Assembly (NCBI GenBank): GCA_000750105.3
Contig: JPHH03000049.1
Location: 62,001-126,000, forward strand
Length of the DNA stretch: 64,000 bases
Source of the DNA: Tolypocladium sp. Sup5 PDA-1
Taxonomy: Eukaryota > Ascomycota > Sordariomycetes > Hypocreales > Ophiocordycipitaceae
Direction of reading: 5' to 3'
Part shown: positions 54,546-64,000 of the stretch, in pieces
Position numbering within the stretch: position 1 is the stretch's first letter
Layout of the letters: each line of letters begins with the position of its first letter
Program-made: the position numbers and the translations under genes
The notes under the pieces: generated by a model
The model's database searches: none
Told to the model about the DNA's origin: nothing
The model's input: the letters and a program-made list of their open reading frames with translations, nothing else

Positions 54546-56122
54546 CTACTTGCGCGTCGAGATGAAATACGGCCCACCGGCATTGGTCCAGCTCACATAC
54601 CCCTCGGGGTATGCGCACTCCTCCACATCGAGAATGGTGCTCCCGACATCGTTGATGTTGTGACTGCTCTTGAAGTCGGCGACAAACGATCTCAGCGAGA
54701 TGATCTTGCACCCCGGCTTCAGGTCGAGAAACATGCGCACCAGGTCGTCGTTGAGCTGCGACGTAAAAGCCTTGTTGTTGACGAGCACCACGTCGGCGCG
54801 CTTGAGGGCGTCGTGGATGACTGTGTTCTTGCGAAAGTCGCCGCGCTCGAGATGCACCTTGCCCGGCTTGATGCCCCAGAGCATGCACCTCGCACCAAAC
54901 TCTTTCGTCTGCGCCTCGGCGAGATTGCAGGCGTTGTCCATCATCTCGCAGCCCCAGCTGTCGCATCCAATCTCCAGCGCCGCCTGCAGACAGACGTTGC
55001 CCACGCCCGACCCCAGGTCGACAAACACCTGGTCAGACGTCATCTTGGTCTGCTCGACCAGGATCTTGGAGATGAACGGGTGCAGCAATTCGCCATACAC
55101 ATAGTCTGTTCCGTTCTCGTACTTGGACAGGAGCTCCACCTTGGGGGCTACCGTTCGGTCATAGACTTGGTCGAGAATAAAGGCGACGAGGTTGCGGGGC
55201 AGCTCATGCATGTTGTCGAGATTCTTGGAAATGACGCCGTCCTCGACGAGGCCGAGGAGCGTCTCGTTGTACTCGTGTAACGCAGCCTTGAACCCCGCCA
55301 GGTCCTGGATATTGCGATTCGACGCTTTCTCGAGTCGCCGTATTAGACCGGTATTCTGGTTGGTGAACGGCTCGGCCTCTTCGTCGGTGAGGTACGTCTC
55401 GGCGACATGACGGACTATGCGGATGCTCGCCTCGACGGCGTCGATTTTGTCTTTGCCCCATACGAGCTCGAACCTGCGGCCACGTTAGCCAAGGTGCATA
55501 CCGACGGCCTGGGGGGGGGGGCTTGTGTCACGTACTTTTCCCTCGGCTGCAGACTGGGATACTGCAGTTCTATTGCCACGTCCTCCTTCTGCGCGCCCAT
55601 GACCGGGACACATTTGGCCTCGAGCGACGCCACCTCGACCGCGTGTATGAACTGCAGGCTGTCGTTTCGCCCCTCGAACGCTCTAGAGTTGCGCAGCTTG
55701 CGGTTCGGGTCCACGAAGCGGCCGTCGGCGGTGCCCCTGCGTTGCCGCTTGCGCGTATCCAGGTTCATCCAGCCATCGTCCTCGTTGTCGCTGTCCTTGT
55801 CGAAGGCTATCCTGTCCTTGCCCGGCGAGGGCCGCGACACGGATGCGCTGCCGGCCTTGCGCTTGCGCTCCAGCCGCCGCTCGTCGGCCGACGACGGGTA
55901 CGGCGAGTCGCTCTGGTGGCGGGCGGCGGACGGCCTCGGCGACGGGCGGTGCGCGGCGGGCGAGGAGCGCGAGGACGAGGCGCCGCCGCCGGAGGACTGC
56001 TGCGGGCGCGACCCGGGCTTGGGCCTGGACGGGGTCGGGCGCTCGACGACGACCTTTTCGATGCGGATCTTGGGCGGCTCGACCTTGAACTTGTTGTTCC
56101 CTTTGCCGCCGAGGAGAGGCAT
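54546..56122 (-). CDS. DOT1: Histone H3 lysine-79 methyltransferase DOT1
   Basis: Exons 56122-55536 and 55473-54546 (62-nt intron containing G11 on the + strand) give 504 residues. The basic, Ser/Pro-rich N-terminal third (KFKVEPPKIRIEKVVVERP, RRLERKRKAG, DTRKRQRRG) would bind nucleosomes or DNA. The catalytic DOT1 fold follows: YGELLHPFISKIL, motif I VDLGSGVGNVCLQAA, GCEMMDNACNLA, FRKNTVIHDALKRADVVLVNNKAF (NNxAF substrate loop), and FLDLKPGCKIISLRSF. It uses S-adenosylmethionine to methylate H3K79 without a SET domain, affecting silencing and the DNA-damage checkpoint. Confidence 0.95.
55511..55521. repeat. G11 homopolymer inside DOT1 intron
   Basis: Eleven G on the + strand form the polypyrimidine-like C tract of the DOT1 intron. 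Length variation would alter only the intron. Confidence 0.85.
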
Positions 56123-57453
56123 GGCGCAGAGGGAGGGGTCGCCGCGGACTCGGACTCGGGCTCGGGCTCGGGCAAGACAACGGGATCCAGGGGTCTGGAG
56201 GGGTTCGCGGAGGTTCGGACACGGCGAGGCGCGGGCGGGTGGTCGCGAAAGGAGTGCGCCGGGAGGGAGAGAAGAATATCTACAGGAACAAATGCAGAGG
56301 GTATAAAATGCAAGCGGCCCAAGAGGTGCGACGAGGTGCCAAGATGCGAAGACGCCACGGCGGTGCAGGAGGGCAGTCAGCGGCGCATCATGAGGTCGTG
56401 TGAGGCGAATGGAAATCCTGCGGCAAAAGGCGTCGAGTCCAAGTGGGCTGTAGCGCTGCAGCCTGCCCGGGGCCCTGCAGGGCAGCTGGTCGGTGGAGTG
56501 CTGCTACTGCTGCTGTTTCCCTGCTGGGCGGGCAGCTGTGGACCCCCCACGACGTGTGCCGCGCAACGGCGACCCACCGGGCAAACTATCGGCCCGCGCC
56601 TCCGATTGAGCCCTGAGCGTGTCAAGTGCCGAACCTCGGGGCGAACAATGGCTTTCATCGATGGGAAAAGCCTCCTGGCTAATCACGCCACCCAGGCCCG
56701 AGACGGTGCGGTGCCTGGCTCGAAAGCAATTTTCGCAGCCGCGAGTGCCGCTTCGAGTCCGCGCTTAATGGGCACGCCGCCCACCTGTGTCCTCACAATG
56801 TGCCTTGCTGCCCTACCCTAGCAGGCTCGTTCCGCCACCATGACAACTCGATACGTAACAGGGACCGAATCTCGGTCGGCAAGTGGCTTTGCGGCATCGA
56901 ACTACTGCTCTCTTTGTTCGGTCCGGTCCGGCAGCTGGTGGCGGTGATCAAGGACGATGTCACACCTGGCCATATACACCCGTTGTTTCACAGTCCGGAA
57001 GCCCCAACCTCGTATTCATGATTACGGAATACATATCACAGGTCAACGGCTTTCAACCCACTATGGTGCTCACGCTCCTCTCCTCTGGGGCGATAGCTTC
57101 ACTCCTTTGTCCTGGACCGATGGCTTCGCTCGAGTCGTCCCGTGCGCCGGACACTGCAGGCTCCGGTTCGGATTCCGGTGTGTACATGGGCACTTGCGAT
57201 GGCTTCCTACCCTAGACTTCCACGCGTGCTGCCCGTTCGGCATTCAACGTCAAGCAATCAACTTTTCCGATGTAGCAAGGCAATTTAAGAGATGAATTCA
57301 TAACAAGGCGTCGTTTTGCCGGCTATTACCTCATGCTGGTTGCTATTTGTTTTGCAAGCCAGAAAACTCACGAGTGGCTTCCCAACCGTTCACACATCAG
57401 AATACAAGACCATAGTCTGTACGAAGTACGAAGACAACTTCTTCAATCCCACA
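56123..57453. other. Gene-free stretch 5' of DOT1
   Basis: About 1.3 kb. GC-rich near DOT1 (its leader), mixed further right. Open frames antisense to DOT1 extend into it but have no independent support. Confidence 0.4.
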
Positions 57454-58791
57454 TCAACGTCTGTATGCTCCGTACCCCCTCTTCGGTGGCCGACAGGCAC
57501 AGTCCGCCGTCCCGTCCGAGCAAACAGTCGTTTCAAAAGCGCCAACCTCGTGGCACATGTCCATCCAGACCGGGTCGGTGTTGTACCCCCGGCCGACATT
57601 GCCTCTCTCATGGACCGTCGAAATCACCGTCGACCTAGAAGGCGCGGTAATCAGCATCTGATGGATTTAATCACCAGGTATCTTGGAAAGGACTTACTGG
57701 AACCTGATAAATGGGGTCTCCTCGCAGGCGTCGACGACGACGTGCAGCCCCCCGACGTTGACGTACGCCGCCCTCGGATCCTCCACGTCGCTGTCAAACG
57801 AATTGGGCGTGGAGTAGAGAGTCTCGTGCCGCTCCCGGCAGCGGAGGGCGCGCATCTGCTCCGGGTCGAGAGAGTCCCTGTGGCTGCAGGTGTAGCACTG
57901 CATCACACTCTCGTCGCGGTCCTCATCCTCAACCTCATCCTCGTCCTCGTCCTCGTCCCGGTCCGGGCTCGGGTCCGGGATAAACGCCGCGGCATGGCCA
58001 CAGCTCGGCTCCGGCACGCCGAGCCCGTCCCAGTGCTCGTCGTGCAGCGTCGTCTCGGCGCCGCGCAGGGCCCCGTGCCGCCGCGCGTTGACCCGGCCCC
58101 TGAAGCTGTCGAGCAGGTTCGACGAGCCGACGTCCAGCACCGTGCACAGCACGCACACCATGGCGCCGCCGTGGTGCGCGAGGCCGCAGCGCGGGGGCCT
58201 GCCGGTGTTGATGATGACGATCCGGCGGTCGGCCTGCAGCTTGCGCTCGGCGGCGCGGATCGCCGCCTCGAGCTCCGCCACAAGGTCGTCCGTCTCCCGC
58301 GCGCGCCAGGCCTCGGCGCGGATGGCCTCCCGCAGCGAGTTCATCTGGGCCTCGGTGTACATGCTCGTGCGGACGCAGTCGCTGGGGTAGCGCGTCGCCA
58401 GGACGTCGAGGCTCGGCTCCAGCTGCCCGCGCCGGCGCAGGTGCCACAACCGGGCCAGCGCGAGGAAGTGGTGCAGGCAGAGCGTCGCGAAGATGTCGTG
58501 GGGGTACGCCTGGTAGAGCTCCAGCTGTAGGAGGTCCGCGATCAGGGGCGTCGAGGGGATCTTGAGAGCCTGGCGGAACTCGCGGAGCTTGGGCAGCTTG
58601 TACTCGGCTTCGGAGTCTGGCGGGTCGTCGCCCGGAGCAGGTTGGACGGCTGGAACCGCCCACGTTGCTGCGGATGCGCGGCGTGATGTGACGGAGGCCT
58701 CGGACTGTACCGGGCTGGTGTAGTTACTGCCCTTTGGCAGCGACACGCTGCCTTCGGACGCCGGTCGGGGCTCTCTGTGGGACCGCGGCAT
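57454..58791 (-). CDS. Hypothetical acidic protein with Cys-rich C-terminal exon
   Basis: Exons 58791-57698 and 57634-57454 give 424 residues. The unspliced reading stops after FIRFQ because TAA lies inside the GTAAGT donor (57697). Splicing to TAG at 57635 (CTGAT branch) adds 60 residues (STVISTVHERGNVGRGYNTDPVWMD...CSDGTADCACRPPKR). The N-terminal 70 residues are Ser/Pro-rich. Residues about 80-200 are helical (LIADLLQLELYQAYPHDIFATLCLHHFLALARL). Near 290 comes an acidic Asp/Glu run, and several Cys/His pairs (CVLCTV, CYTCSH) hint at metal binding. No family is recognised. I see no signal peptide. The spliced structure is well supported. Confidence 0.65.
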
Positions 58792-59233
58792 GTTGGTTGT
58801 GGGTGCTGTTACGGTGGAGGTGATCTGCTCTGGCTGTATCGACCGAGATTGGATTAAACAAAGCTCAAAGACAGGAAGAGCAAAGAAGGCCTGTGGTTTT
58901 ATATCGCTGGGAACTCTTCAACGTTGAGTCTTTGGTGGGATGAATGCTCAAGGAGCCATTCATTGTGCCGCCGCGGAACAGCTACGACAAAGGGGTGTAA
59001 CATGATACGAACAGGCGCTCAGCAGGCCCGTTGAGCAATACTTTGGGACGGAAGGGCAATGATCGCAGAGCACATGAGCTGAAAGGAGCACACTTGCCCT
59101 GCCAGTGACTTCAAGCTCCAGCACAACTGTGAAAGCCGCTCTCGGGCAGCACAACCTGCACGAATACTGTTACCGAACAATCCGTGTGGTTTCCATTACT
59201 TCATGTCTCATTAAGCAGCCGTCTACAGGCAGT
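58792..59233. other. Intergenic, nothing recognised
   Basis: 442 bases: promoter of the unknown acidic protein gene and 3' flank of the rhodopsin-fold gene, which lie in tandem on the minus strand. Confidence 0.4.
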
Positions 59234-60572
59234 TCACATCGTGACGTACGTCCGCTGCTGGATGTGGTCCCCAAAGTACCTGCTCCGCGTCTGCGGGACC
59301 GGCCGCCCGCCCTTGTGCCCGGACCAGACGCCCGTGTAGTTGCCGCTCTCCACGGGGGCCCTCTCGTCCTCGGCCACGACGCAGACGTCGACGCGCCGCT
59401 GGATGCGCCTCTTGCCCTCGTCGCCCGAGCTGGGCCGCGGATCGGGGTCCGTCTTTTCGCGGATGCAGAGTGTCCCGACCATGGTCTCTTCGCTGTCGTT
59501 CATGTTTGTTGAGTGCCATTTTTCGAACGTTGACCGGGGGCTTGTGTGGTTGCTTGGATGCGCTTCTCGCGAAGATGTCCATGAGATTGCCCACTGCGCG
59601 ATGCTGGGCAAGAGTATGGCCACGTTTGTTGTGAATAGAGCCGCGAATGCTTCGCGCATCGCCCATAGACGTGCGAGTTTTACGTCCGCGGAAGTCTGCT
59701 CAAGAGATCATTAGCTGGAAACAACACTCAGTCTCCAGGTGTCCTTACCGAAACAACAACTGAGCGTAGGATAGCAGCCGCAGTGACAAACAGGCCGCAG
59801 CCCAGCAAGGCCACCGTGATGACCTTCTGCCACGTCGGCAAAGCCGCTTTGAACAGCATTGGTACTGGCACCGCCATCAAGTAAACGTACGTGGCGACGT
59901 TAAAGCCCATGTACGTCCAGATGAGCACCGGCGAGCTGGCTGGCTGGCATTGCGCCCCCGGGTCCGGGTAGATCTGCCACATGAGCCGCAGGGGGCGACA
60001 GCTGAGGAACAGAGTCAGCGTAACCGCCAGCCAACTCGCGGCAATCACGCCGAAGCCGATGTAAGCGGGGAGGCGGTATCCGCGGTGGTGGTTGTTCGCC
60101 AGCCGGAGGTACAGGCTGCACACGGCTGCCTTTAACGACCAGAGGAGGACGGAGGAGCTGATCCAGATGCCGACCTGGAGTTTGGAGCCCAGTTCCCTGC
60201 CCGAGTTAGAAGCATGCCTCGCTCAGATTGCTCAGGATTGGAACCCAATACCTCAACTCGTACTCCGTGCTGCTCGGTGGCAGTTCCGCTCGGTGGCTGT
60301 CCGTCATGAAGCCGTTGGTCAAGCCGTTGGCTTCATTCTCTGCAAAATATGCCAGTGCCGCCTCAACAATGTAGCATATCTGCAGGAAAGGTCAGCTTGC
60401 GGCTCATTGAGCGTTTTAGTAGGCAAAGTCGCACCGACGCCAGCGCCACGAGGTAGTCATCTGGTGACAAGCGTTTCAAGCCTACGCTCCAGATACGAAC
60501 GCTCGCCCGAAGAGCTGTGACAACCAATCCGACACCCAGGAGAGAAAGCACCTCCGCGTTAAAGGCACTCAT
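59234..60572 (-). CDS. Fungal rhodopsin-fold integral membrane protein (PTH11/SAT4 type)
   Basis: Four exons (60572-60435, 60379-60252, 60196-59749, 59695-59234) give 391 residues; the introns are 55, 55 and 53 nt. Seven membrane segments are visible: VLSLLGVGLVVTALRASVRIW, YIVEAALAYFAENE (short), VGIWISSSVLLWSLKAAVCSLYLRL, YIGFGVIAASWLAVTLTLFLSC, PVLIWTYMGFNVATYVYLMAVPVPML, VITVALLGCGLFVTAAAILRSVV and LWAMREAFAALFTTNVAIL. A cytosolic tail of about 110 residues follows. The S/P-DDYLVALAS start of helix 2, the SCRPLxxxWQIYPDPG loop and the AILRS segment are hallmarks of the fungal rhodopsin-domain (PTH11/SAT4) family. It is probably a plasma-membrane sensor-like protein. The ligand is unknown. 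Confidence 0.85.
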
Positions 60573-61985
60573 GGTGACGGCGGGCTGGCATGCGCCGAAC
60601 GTAGCACAACGCCACGAGACAAGACAAGACAAGACAAGACAAGACAATGGCTGCTGAGGCACGGAGTAAAGGAGTCGCCTGCTCATCAACTCGACAAGCA
60701 GAGGACCAAGAGCCAAGACCGCCACAGACCATCGACGGGCCTGTCCAGCTTAAGAGGAAGCCGATGCCAGCAAGCGTCTGGCCCGGTCCCGACACCTCGA
60801 TCATCCTGGCAACCCAAGGGTGTGGCGCCGCCGCCCTCCTCCCCAGCTGCGGAGAGCAGCCATCGCCTCGCCCGCGACGATGTGCCACTCCAAGTCCAGG
60901 TGACAAGTGACAGGTTAGCATCCGCGGAGCAGAAAAAGCGCTCATCACACATGCGCGTCAGAGCTGCTGGACCGGTCGGCCCGTCCAAGTAGCAACAAGC
61001 TCCAGACCTGACTCTCGCAGCGGGCAACAGATTGGAGGAGGGTCTGGGTCTCAGCTAACTAGTTAGTTTGCTGTGTAGGGCGGAGAGGTGCCGAAGAGGG
61101 GGGGGGGGACGACGTCCATTGGGATGGGGGCAGAACTCCAGAGATACGGACCGGGGGGGGCCATCAGCCGCGAGGTGGCGCCCGGGACTTGAAGGCGGCC
61201 GCCACGAGCGCCTCTCGCCTCCATCCCGTCCGTGTCTCAACCGTGGGAAGAGCTGGGTCTTCCAGTTCCCTGTAGCATTAGTCCCGGGTCCGTGGGAAAC
61301 AAAAGCTAGCCATGCGGAAGACGGCACCGCGTGCCCAGTCGTCTAGATGCAGCAAGGCAGCTCCGTCACCGAAACGCCGCCACGGTGCTGGGGCCGGCCA
61401 AAAGCCACGAACCCGCCCGAGACACCACATGCTCTCTCCTCGCCCGCCGCAACGGTCGAGCTCGAGACGGGCAAGACTCGTCAGTTCTTCGGCGCTCGGC
61501 GACCTTGGTGTAAGCCACCCCCGCGATGGCGTCAAGTCGGACCGGGCAGGACATTGCTGGATCGGACGGGGCTTCCGGGCCCTCTCTTCGTCGGCCGCTC
61601 GATCTGTGGACCGCCGCTGGCGTACGAGTAATCCGTAGGGGCAGCACAGCTGGGGTTGCTTTTTGCTAGTTTCGGGTCTGGACTCTTGGGTGGTGGCGCA
61701 TCTCTCGGTCACCTCCTCGCGGGGACGCTACGGGAGGCTAATGCGACTCGCGGACTTCAAGTGTCGAGGCTCAACCGGATATCGCTGTCTGTTGGCTCGT
61801 GGGGGGCCTCCCTTGCGTCTGAGAGATGCTTCAGGCTCCTTGTCTCGCAGCCCACGTTGTCTCGTGGTACTGCTGTTTCGGCACATCCGACAGTCCATGG
61901 TCGTGGATTGAGCATAGATTTCATTCACTGCAACTACACGTCCGTCTACGTAGTCTAATCATGGCCTCATGTGCAAGTACACCCT
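60573..61985. other. Gene-free stretch with simple repeats
   Basis: About 1.4 kb. It contains the pentanucleotide array at 60617-60647 and a G10 run at about 61100-61109. Open frames up to 144 codons overlap on both strands without family likeness. Confidence 0.4.
60617..60647. repeat. GACAA pentanucleotide microsatellite
   Basis: About six tandem GACAA units, 45 bases upstream of the rhodopsin-fold gene's start codon, hence in its leader or promoter. Confidence 0.9.
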
Positions 61986-64000
61986 CTATCGCTTCAACGT
62001 CTTCTGCTTCTCCGCATCCGTGGCCACATTCCGGCCCTCCACCAGCAGGCCCTTCTTGCGCCGCACGCCGTCCATGTACCGCTTGGCCACGTTCTCCTTG
62101 TCGCCAAACTCGCCCAGGTCCTCGAGGTCGTCCTCCGTAAACGGCACCCAGAACGGGTCCTCGTCCAGGACCTCAAACCCGGCAAAGATGAGCTGCGGCT
62201 GGGCCGCCCCGCTCGTGCGCTTGCGCATGTCGTCCGCGAAGCCGAAGCTCTCGGCCACGGGCAGCAGCGCCTGGATGGTGAAGAACGGCGTCCCTTCCTT
62301 CATGATCTCGGCCACGACGCGCCCGCGCCGCCGGGTCAGCACGTCGTATACGCGGCCGAGCACCTCGGTCGACGCCTGGATCTCGACCGTGTACATGGCC
62401 AGCATGAGGCGTGGGGACCAGTCGAGGAACGCGGCGCGCAGGGACGACTGGAACGACTTGATGATCTCGCTCGTCAACCTGCTGAGCTTGTCGTGGCCAG
62501 ACGATCCGTCGTCCGGGAGATTCAGGGCCACCTCCTCGATGAAAACGGCCACCCCTTGCATGGGTTCGTGACACAGCGGTCCCTGCGCCGTTGCCAGCTG
62601 GAAAGCATACGCGATCTTGTCCGCGACGTGGCTAGCATGCAGAGCCTCCCCCGCCCGAGGAGCACTGTCGGAGTTTTTGTTGGCGGCGAATGCCTTGGAC
62701 AGGATGCTGTCCTTGGTCGCGTCGATGAGCAGGTTCGGGCCTGTTCGTCGTGGTCCGAACGCGGCAATGTTGTCCACGCGGTTTTTCCACACCTCGCGGC
62801 CCTTGCCAGTCTCCAGCTGCCGTTGGAGCTGCTTCTTCAGCTCGTCGATCGAGAGGGCGCTCCCAGCAATCACGGCCGTGTCTGCAACGATGTTCTCGAC
62901 CCCGTCCTGGCTGTCCTCGTCTTCCGTTGATCGGCGCTCTGAGTACAGCGTCTTGATCGAATCGGCATTCTTGAGCAGGAAATCTGTGACATCCGCCGGG
63001 AGCGGCCGAACCCGAATCGTCATTGTAAACTGCTTCGAACTTGTGACGCCAACGACGGCTCCACGCCCCAGCTCCTTGTTGACGGGCGGGCGCATCTCTT
63101 CTGCGCGGACAATGGTCTCTCTGTAGGGCACGATTGGCGCACCCGCTTGGATGTCGCACCGGGCAAATCGTTCCTTCAGGTCCAGGAGGCATCTCTCTAG
63201 GTGAAGCTCACCGGCGGTAAGCAGCACGTGCTCGCCGCTAGAGAACTGCTCGTACTCTGCACAGGGATCGCTTTGGACCAGGAGGTGTAGCCCGTGAATC
63301 ATCCTGTCCAGGTCTGCGGGATTTACTGGCTCGAGTGCTACTCGGACAATCGGCTTGCCAAGCATGCTGACGCCGGCAAGGTTGACGGCGCCTTCGAGAC
63401 GGCTGCACAAGGTCCCGGACTTCAGAATCTTGCCCTCGAGACCCCCGATGCCAAAGACCACACCGGCCGGGACCGAGTCCAGCGACTCTAGATTTCTGCC
63501 CATGAGCATGTACAGAGCCGTCACGGTGATCTGCTGCGGCTCAGGGGCGGCATGGGGGTCCGCGGGAGACCATTTCGGGGGGATAACGTATAGAGTGTCG
63601 CCGACTGACAGAGTACCAGAGTATGTTCTGGCGAAGCCAATCAGGTGCTCGGGGTCAACCTTCTTCTCCTCTGCCTCCGGGACAAAGTCGTCGAGGTTGG
63701 TAGAATCGAGGGCGTCTGTCAGGCCCGTTACGCCATTCTCCTCTCTGGCCGCCTGTGCTCTCGCAGCTTCAGCTCGCTTCTGCCGGGCCAATTCTCTGGC
63801 CTCCTCTCCACTCATCTGGCCCGTAGTCTTCCTCTTGTTTTCGGGAAGTTCGCTCTCGGGGACAGACACCATCTTGCTGACGTATGCGACCACGGGATCC
63901 GACTTGCCGACTTTAAACGACACCATGGCGTCCCGGACGGCCTCGTCGATGCACCCGGAACCGGGTGACTCCTCGAGCAGGTCGGGAAGACGCTCGGCCT
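61986..64000 (-). CDS. EFL1: Ribosome-assembly GTPase EFL1, C-terminal part (5' end outside window)
   Basis: Open from the right edge to TAG at 61986-61988; about 671 residues are visible. The GTP-binding domain is beyond the window. Visible parts: the Lys/Ala-rich insertion (QKRAEAARAQAAREE), domain II (FARTYSGTLSVGDTLYVIPPKW, LESLDSVPAGVVFGIGGLEGKILKSGTL), domain III (KPIVRVALEPVNPADLDRMIHGLHLLVQSDP, EHVLLTAGELHLERCLLDLKERFA), and domains IV/V near the end (GSSGHDKLSRLTSEIIKSF, RGRVVAEIMKEGTPFFTIQALLPVAESFGFADDMRKRTSGAAQPQLIFAGFEVLDEDPFWVP). The eEF2-like order with these insertions is EFL1/Ria1. It works with SDO1 to release TIF6/eIF6 from late cytoplasmic 60S subunits. Confidence 0.94.
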   Translation of the reverse strand, partial: AERLPDLLEESPGSGCIDEAVRDAMVSFKVGKSDPVVAYVSKMVSVPESELPENKRKTTGQMSGEEARELARQKRAEAARAQAAREENGVTGLTDALDSTNLDDFVPEAEEKKVDPEHLIGFARTYSGTLSVGDTLYVIPPKWSPADPHAAPEPQQITVTALYMLMGRNLESLDSVPAGVVFGIGGLEGKILKSGTLCSRLEGAVNLAGVSMLGKPIVRVALEPVNPADLDRMIHGLHLLVQSDPCAEYEQFSSGEHVLLTAGELHLERCLLDLKERFARCDIQAGAPIVPYRETIVRAEEMRPPVNKELGRGAVVGVTSSKQFTMTIRVRPLPADVTDFLLKNADSIKTLYSERRSTEDEDSQDGVENIVADTAVIAGSALSIDELKKQLQRQLETGKGREVWKNRVDNIAAFGPRRTGPNLLIDATKDSILSKAFAANKNSDSAPRAGEALHASHVADKIAYAFQLATAQGPLCHEPMQGVAVFIEEVALNLPDDGSSGHDKLSRLTSEIIKSFQSSLRAAFLDWSPRLMLAMYTVEIQASTEVLGRVYDVLTRRRGRVVAEIMKEGTPFFTIQALLPVAESFGFADDMRKRTSGAAQPQLIFAGFEVLDEDPFWVPFTEDDLEDLGEFGDKENVAKRYMDGVRRKKGLLVEGRNVATDAEKQKTLKR

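Noticed and set aside
55523..56821. Plus-strand frame of 432 codons
   Set aside because: Antisense to DOT1 and its leader; low-complexity Arg/Gly composition.
1..64000. Secondary-metabolite cluster, CRISPR array, or tRNA/rRNA genes
   Set aside because: No polyketide synthase, peptide synthetase or terpene cyclase, no spaced direct repeats, and no cloverleaf or rRNA segments were recognised by eye. A tRNA scan could still find a short gene.

Overview
The window is nuclear DNA of a filamentous ascomycete, most likely a Sordariomycete close to Hypocreales. This is an inference from gene content and style: Zn(II)2Cys6 regulators, a Medusa-like developmental regulator, a CYP61 sterol P450, a PTH11/SAT4-type rhodopsin-fold protein, and many 47-78 nt introns with GTRAGT donors, CTRAC/CTAAY branch points and YAG acceptors. 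I resolved exon structures by hand. All resolved multi-exon models stay in frame from ATG to stop.

Left part (1-25 kb) is accessory. It starts with a gene of unknown function (42-1343). Next is a gene with a CAG/CAA microsatellite against its start codon. That gene is split by a complete 3134-bp hAT transposon (2715-5848) with terminal inverted repeats, an exact 8-bp target duplication and an intact transposase. Then come a CYP61/ERG5 sterol C-22 desaturase and a divergent zinc-cluster regulator, a small three-exon protein, an APH-fold kinase, a second zinc-cluster regulator, a DUF7702-like membrane protein, and a same-strand trio: sulfatase, regulator with two tandem zinc clusters, MFS transporter of the monocarboxylate-porter type.

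Middle part (25-39 kb) is conserved core: RRP5 (rRNA processing), a divergent YML020W-like serine-hydrolase-fold protein, mitochondrial processing peptidase alpha, and a Dma1-type FHA-RING ubiquitin ligase.

Right part (39-64 kb) alternates gene-poor DNA with core genes: a frameshifted protein-kinase-like gene, a protein joining a Medusa-type DUF7082 domain to a C-terminal zinc-finger region, a possible small membrane protein, VPS16 and ATG16 head to head (both act in vacuolar/autophagic traffic), DOT1, an unknown acidic protein, a rhodopsin-fold membrane protein, and the 3' two-thirds of EFL1, cut by the window edge. RRP5 and EFL1 both serve ribosome assembly.

The most notable signals are the precise hAT insertion, whose removal restores an open frame; a 48-nt in-frame intron in the transposase that rebuilds its BED zinc finger; four GC-AG introns among about 42; a 13-nt microexon in the transporter; the tandem zinc-cluster regulator; and the Medusa/zinc-finger architecture. 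I found no tRNA, rRNA or CRISPR array. No wholly new defence-type system is evident.
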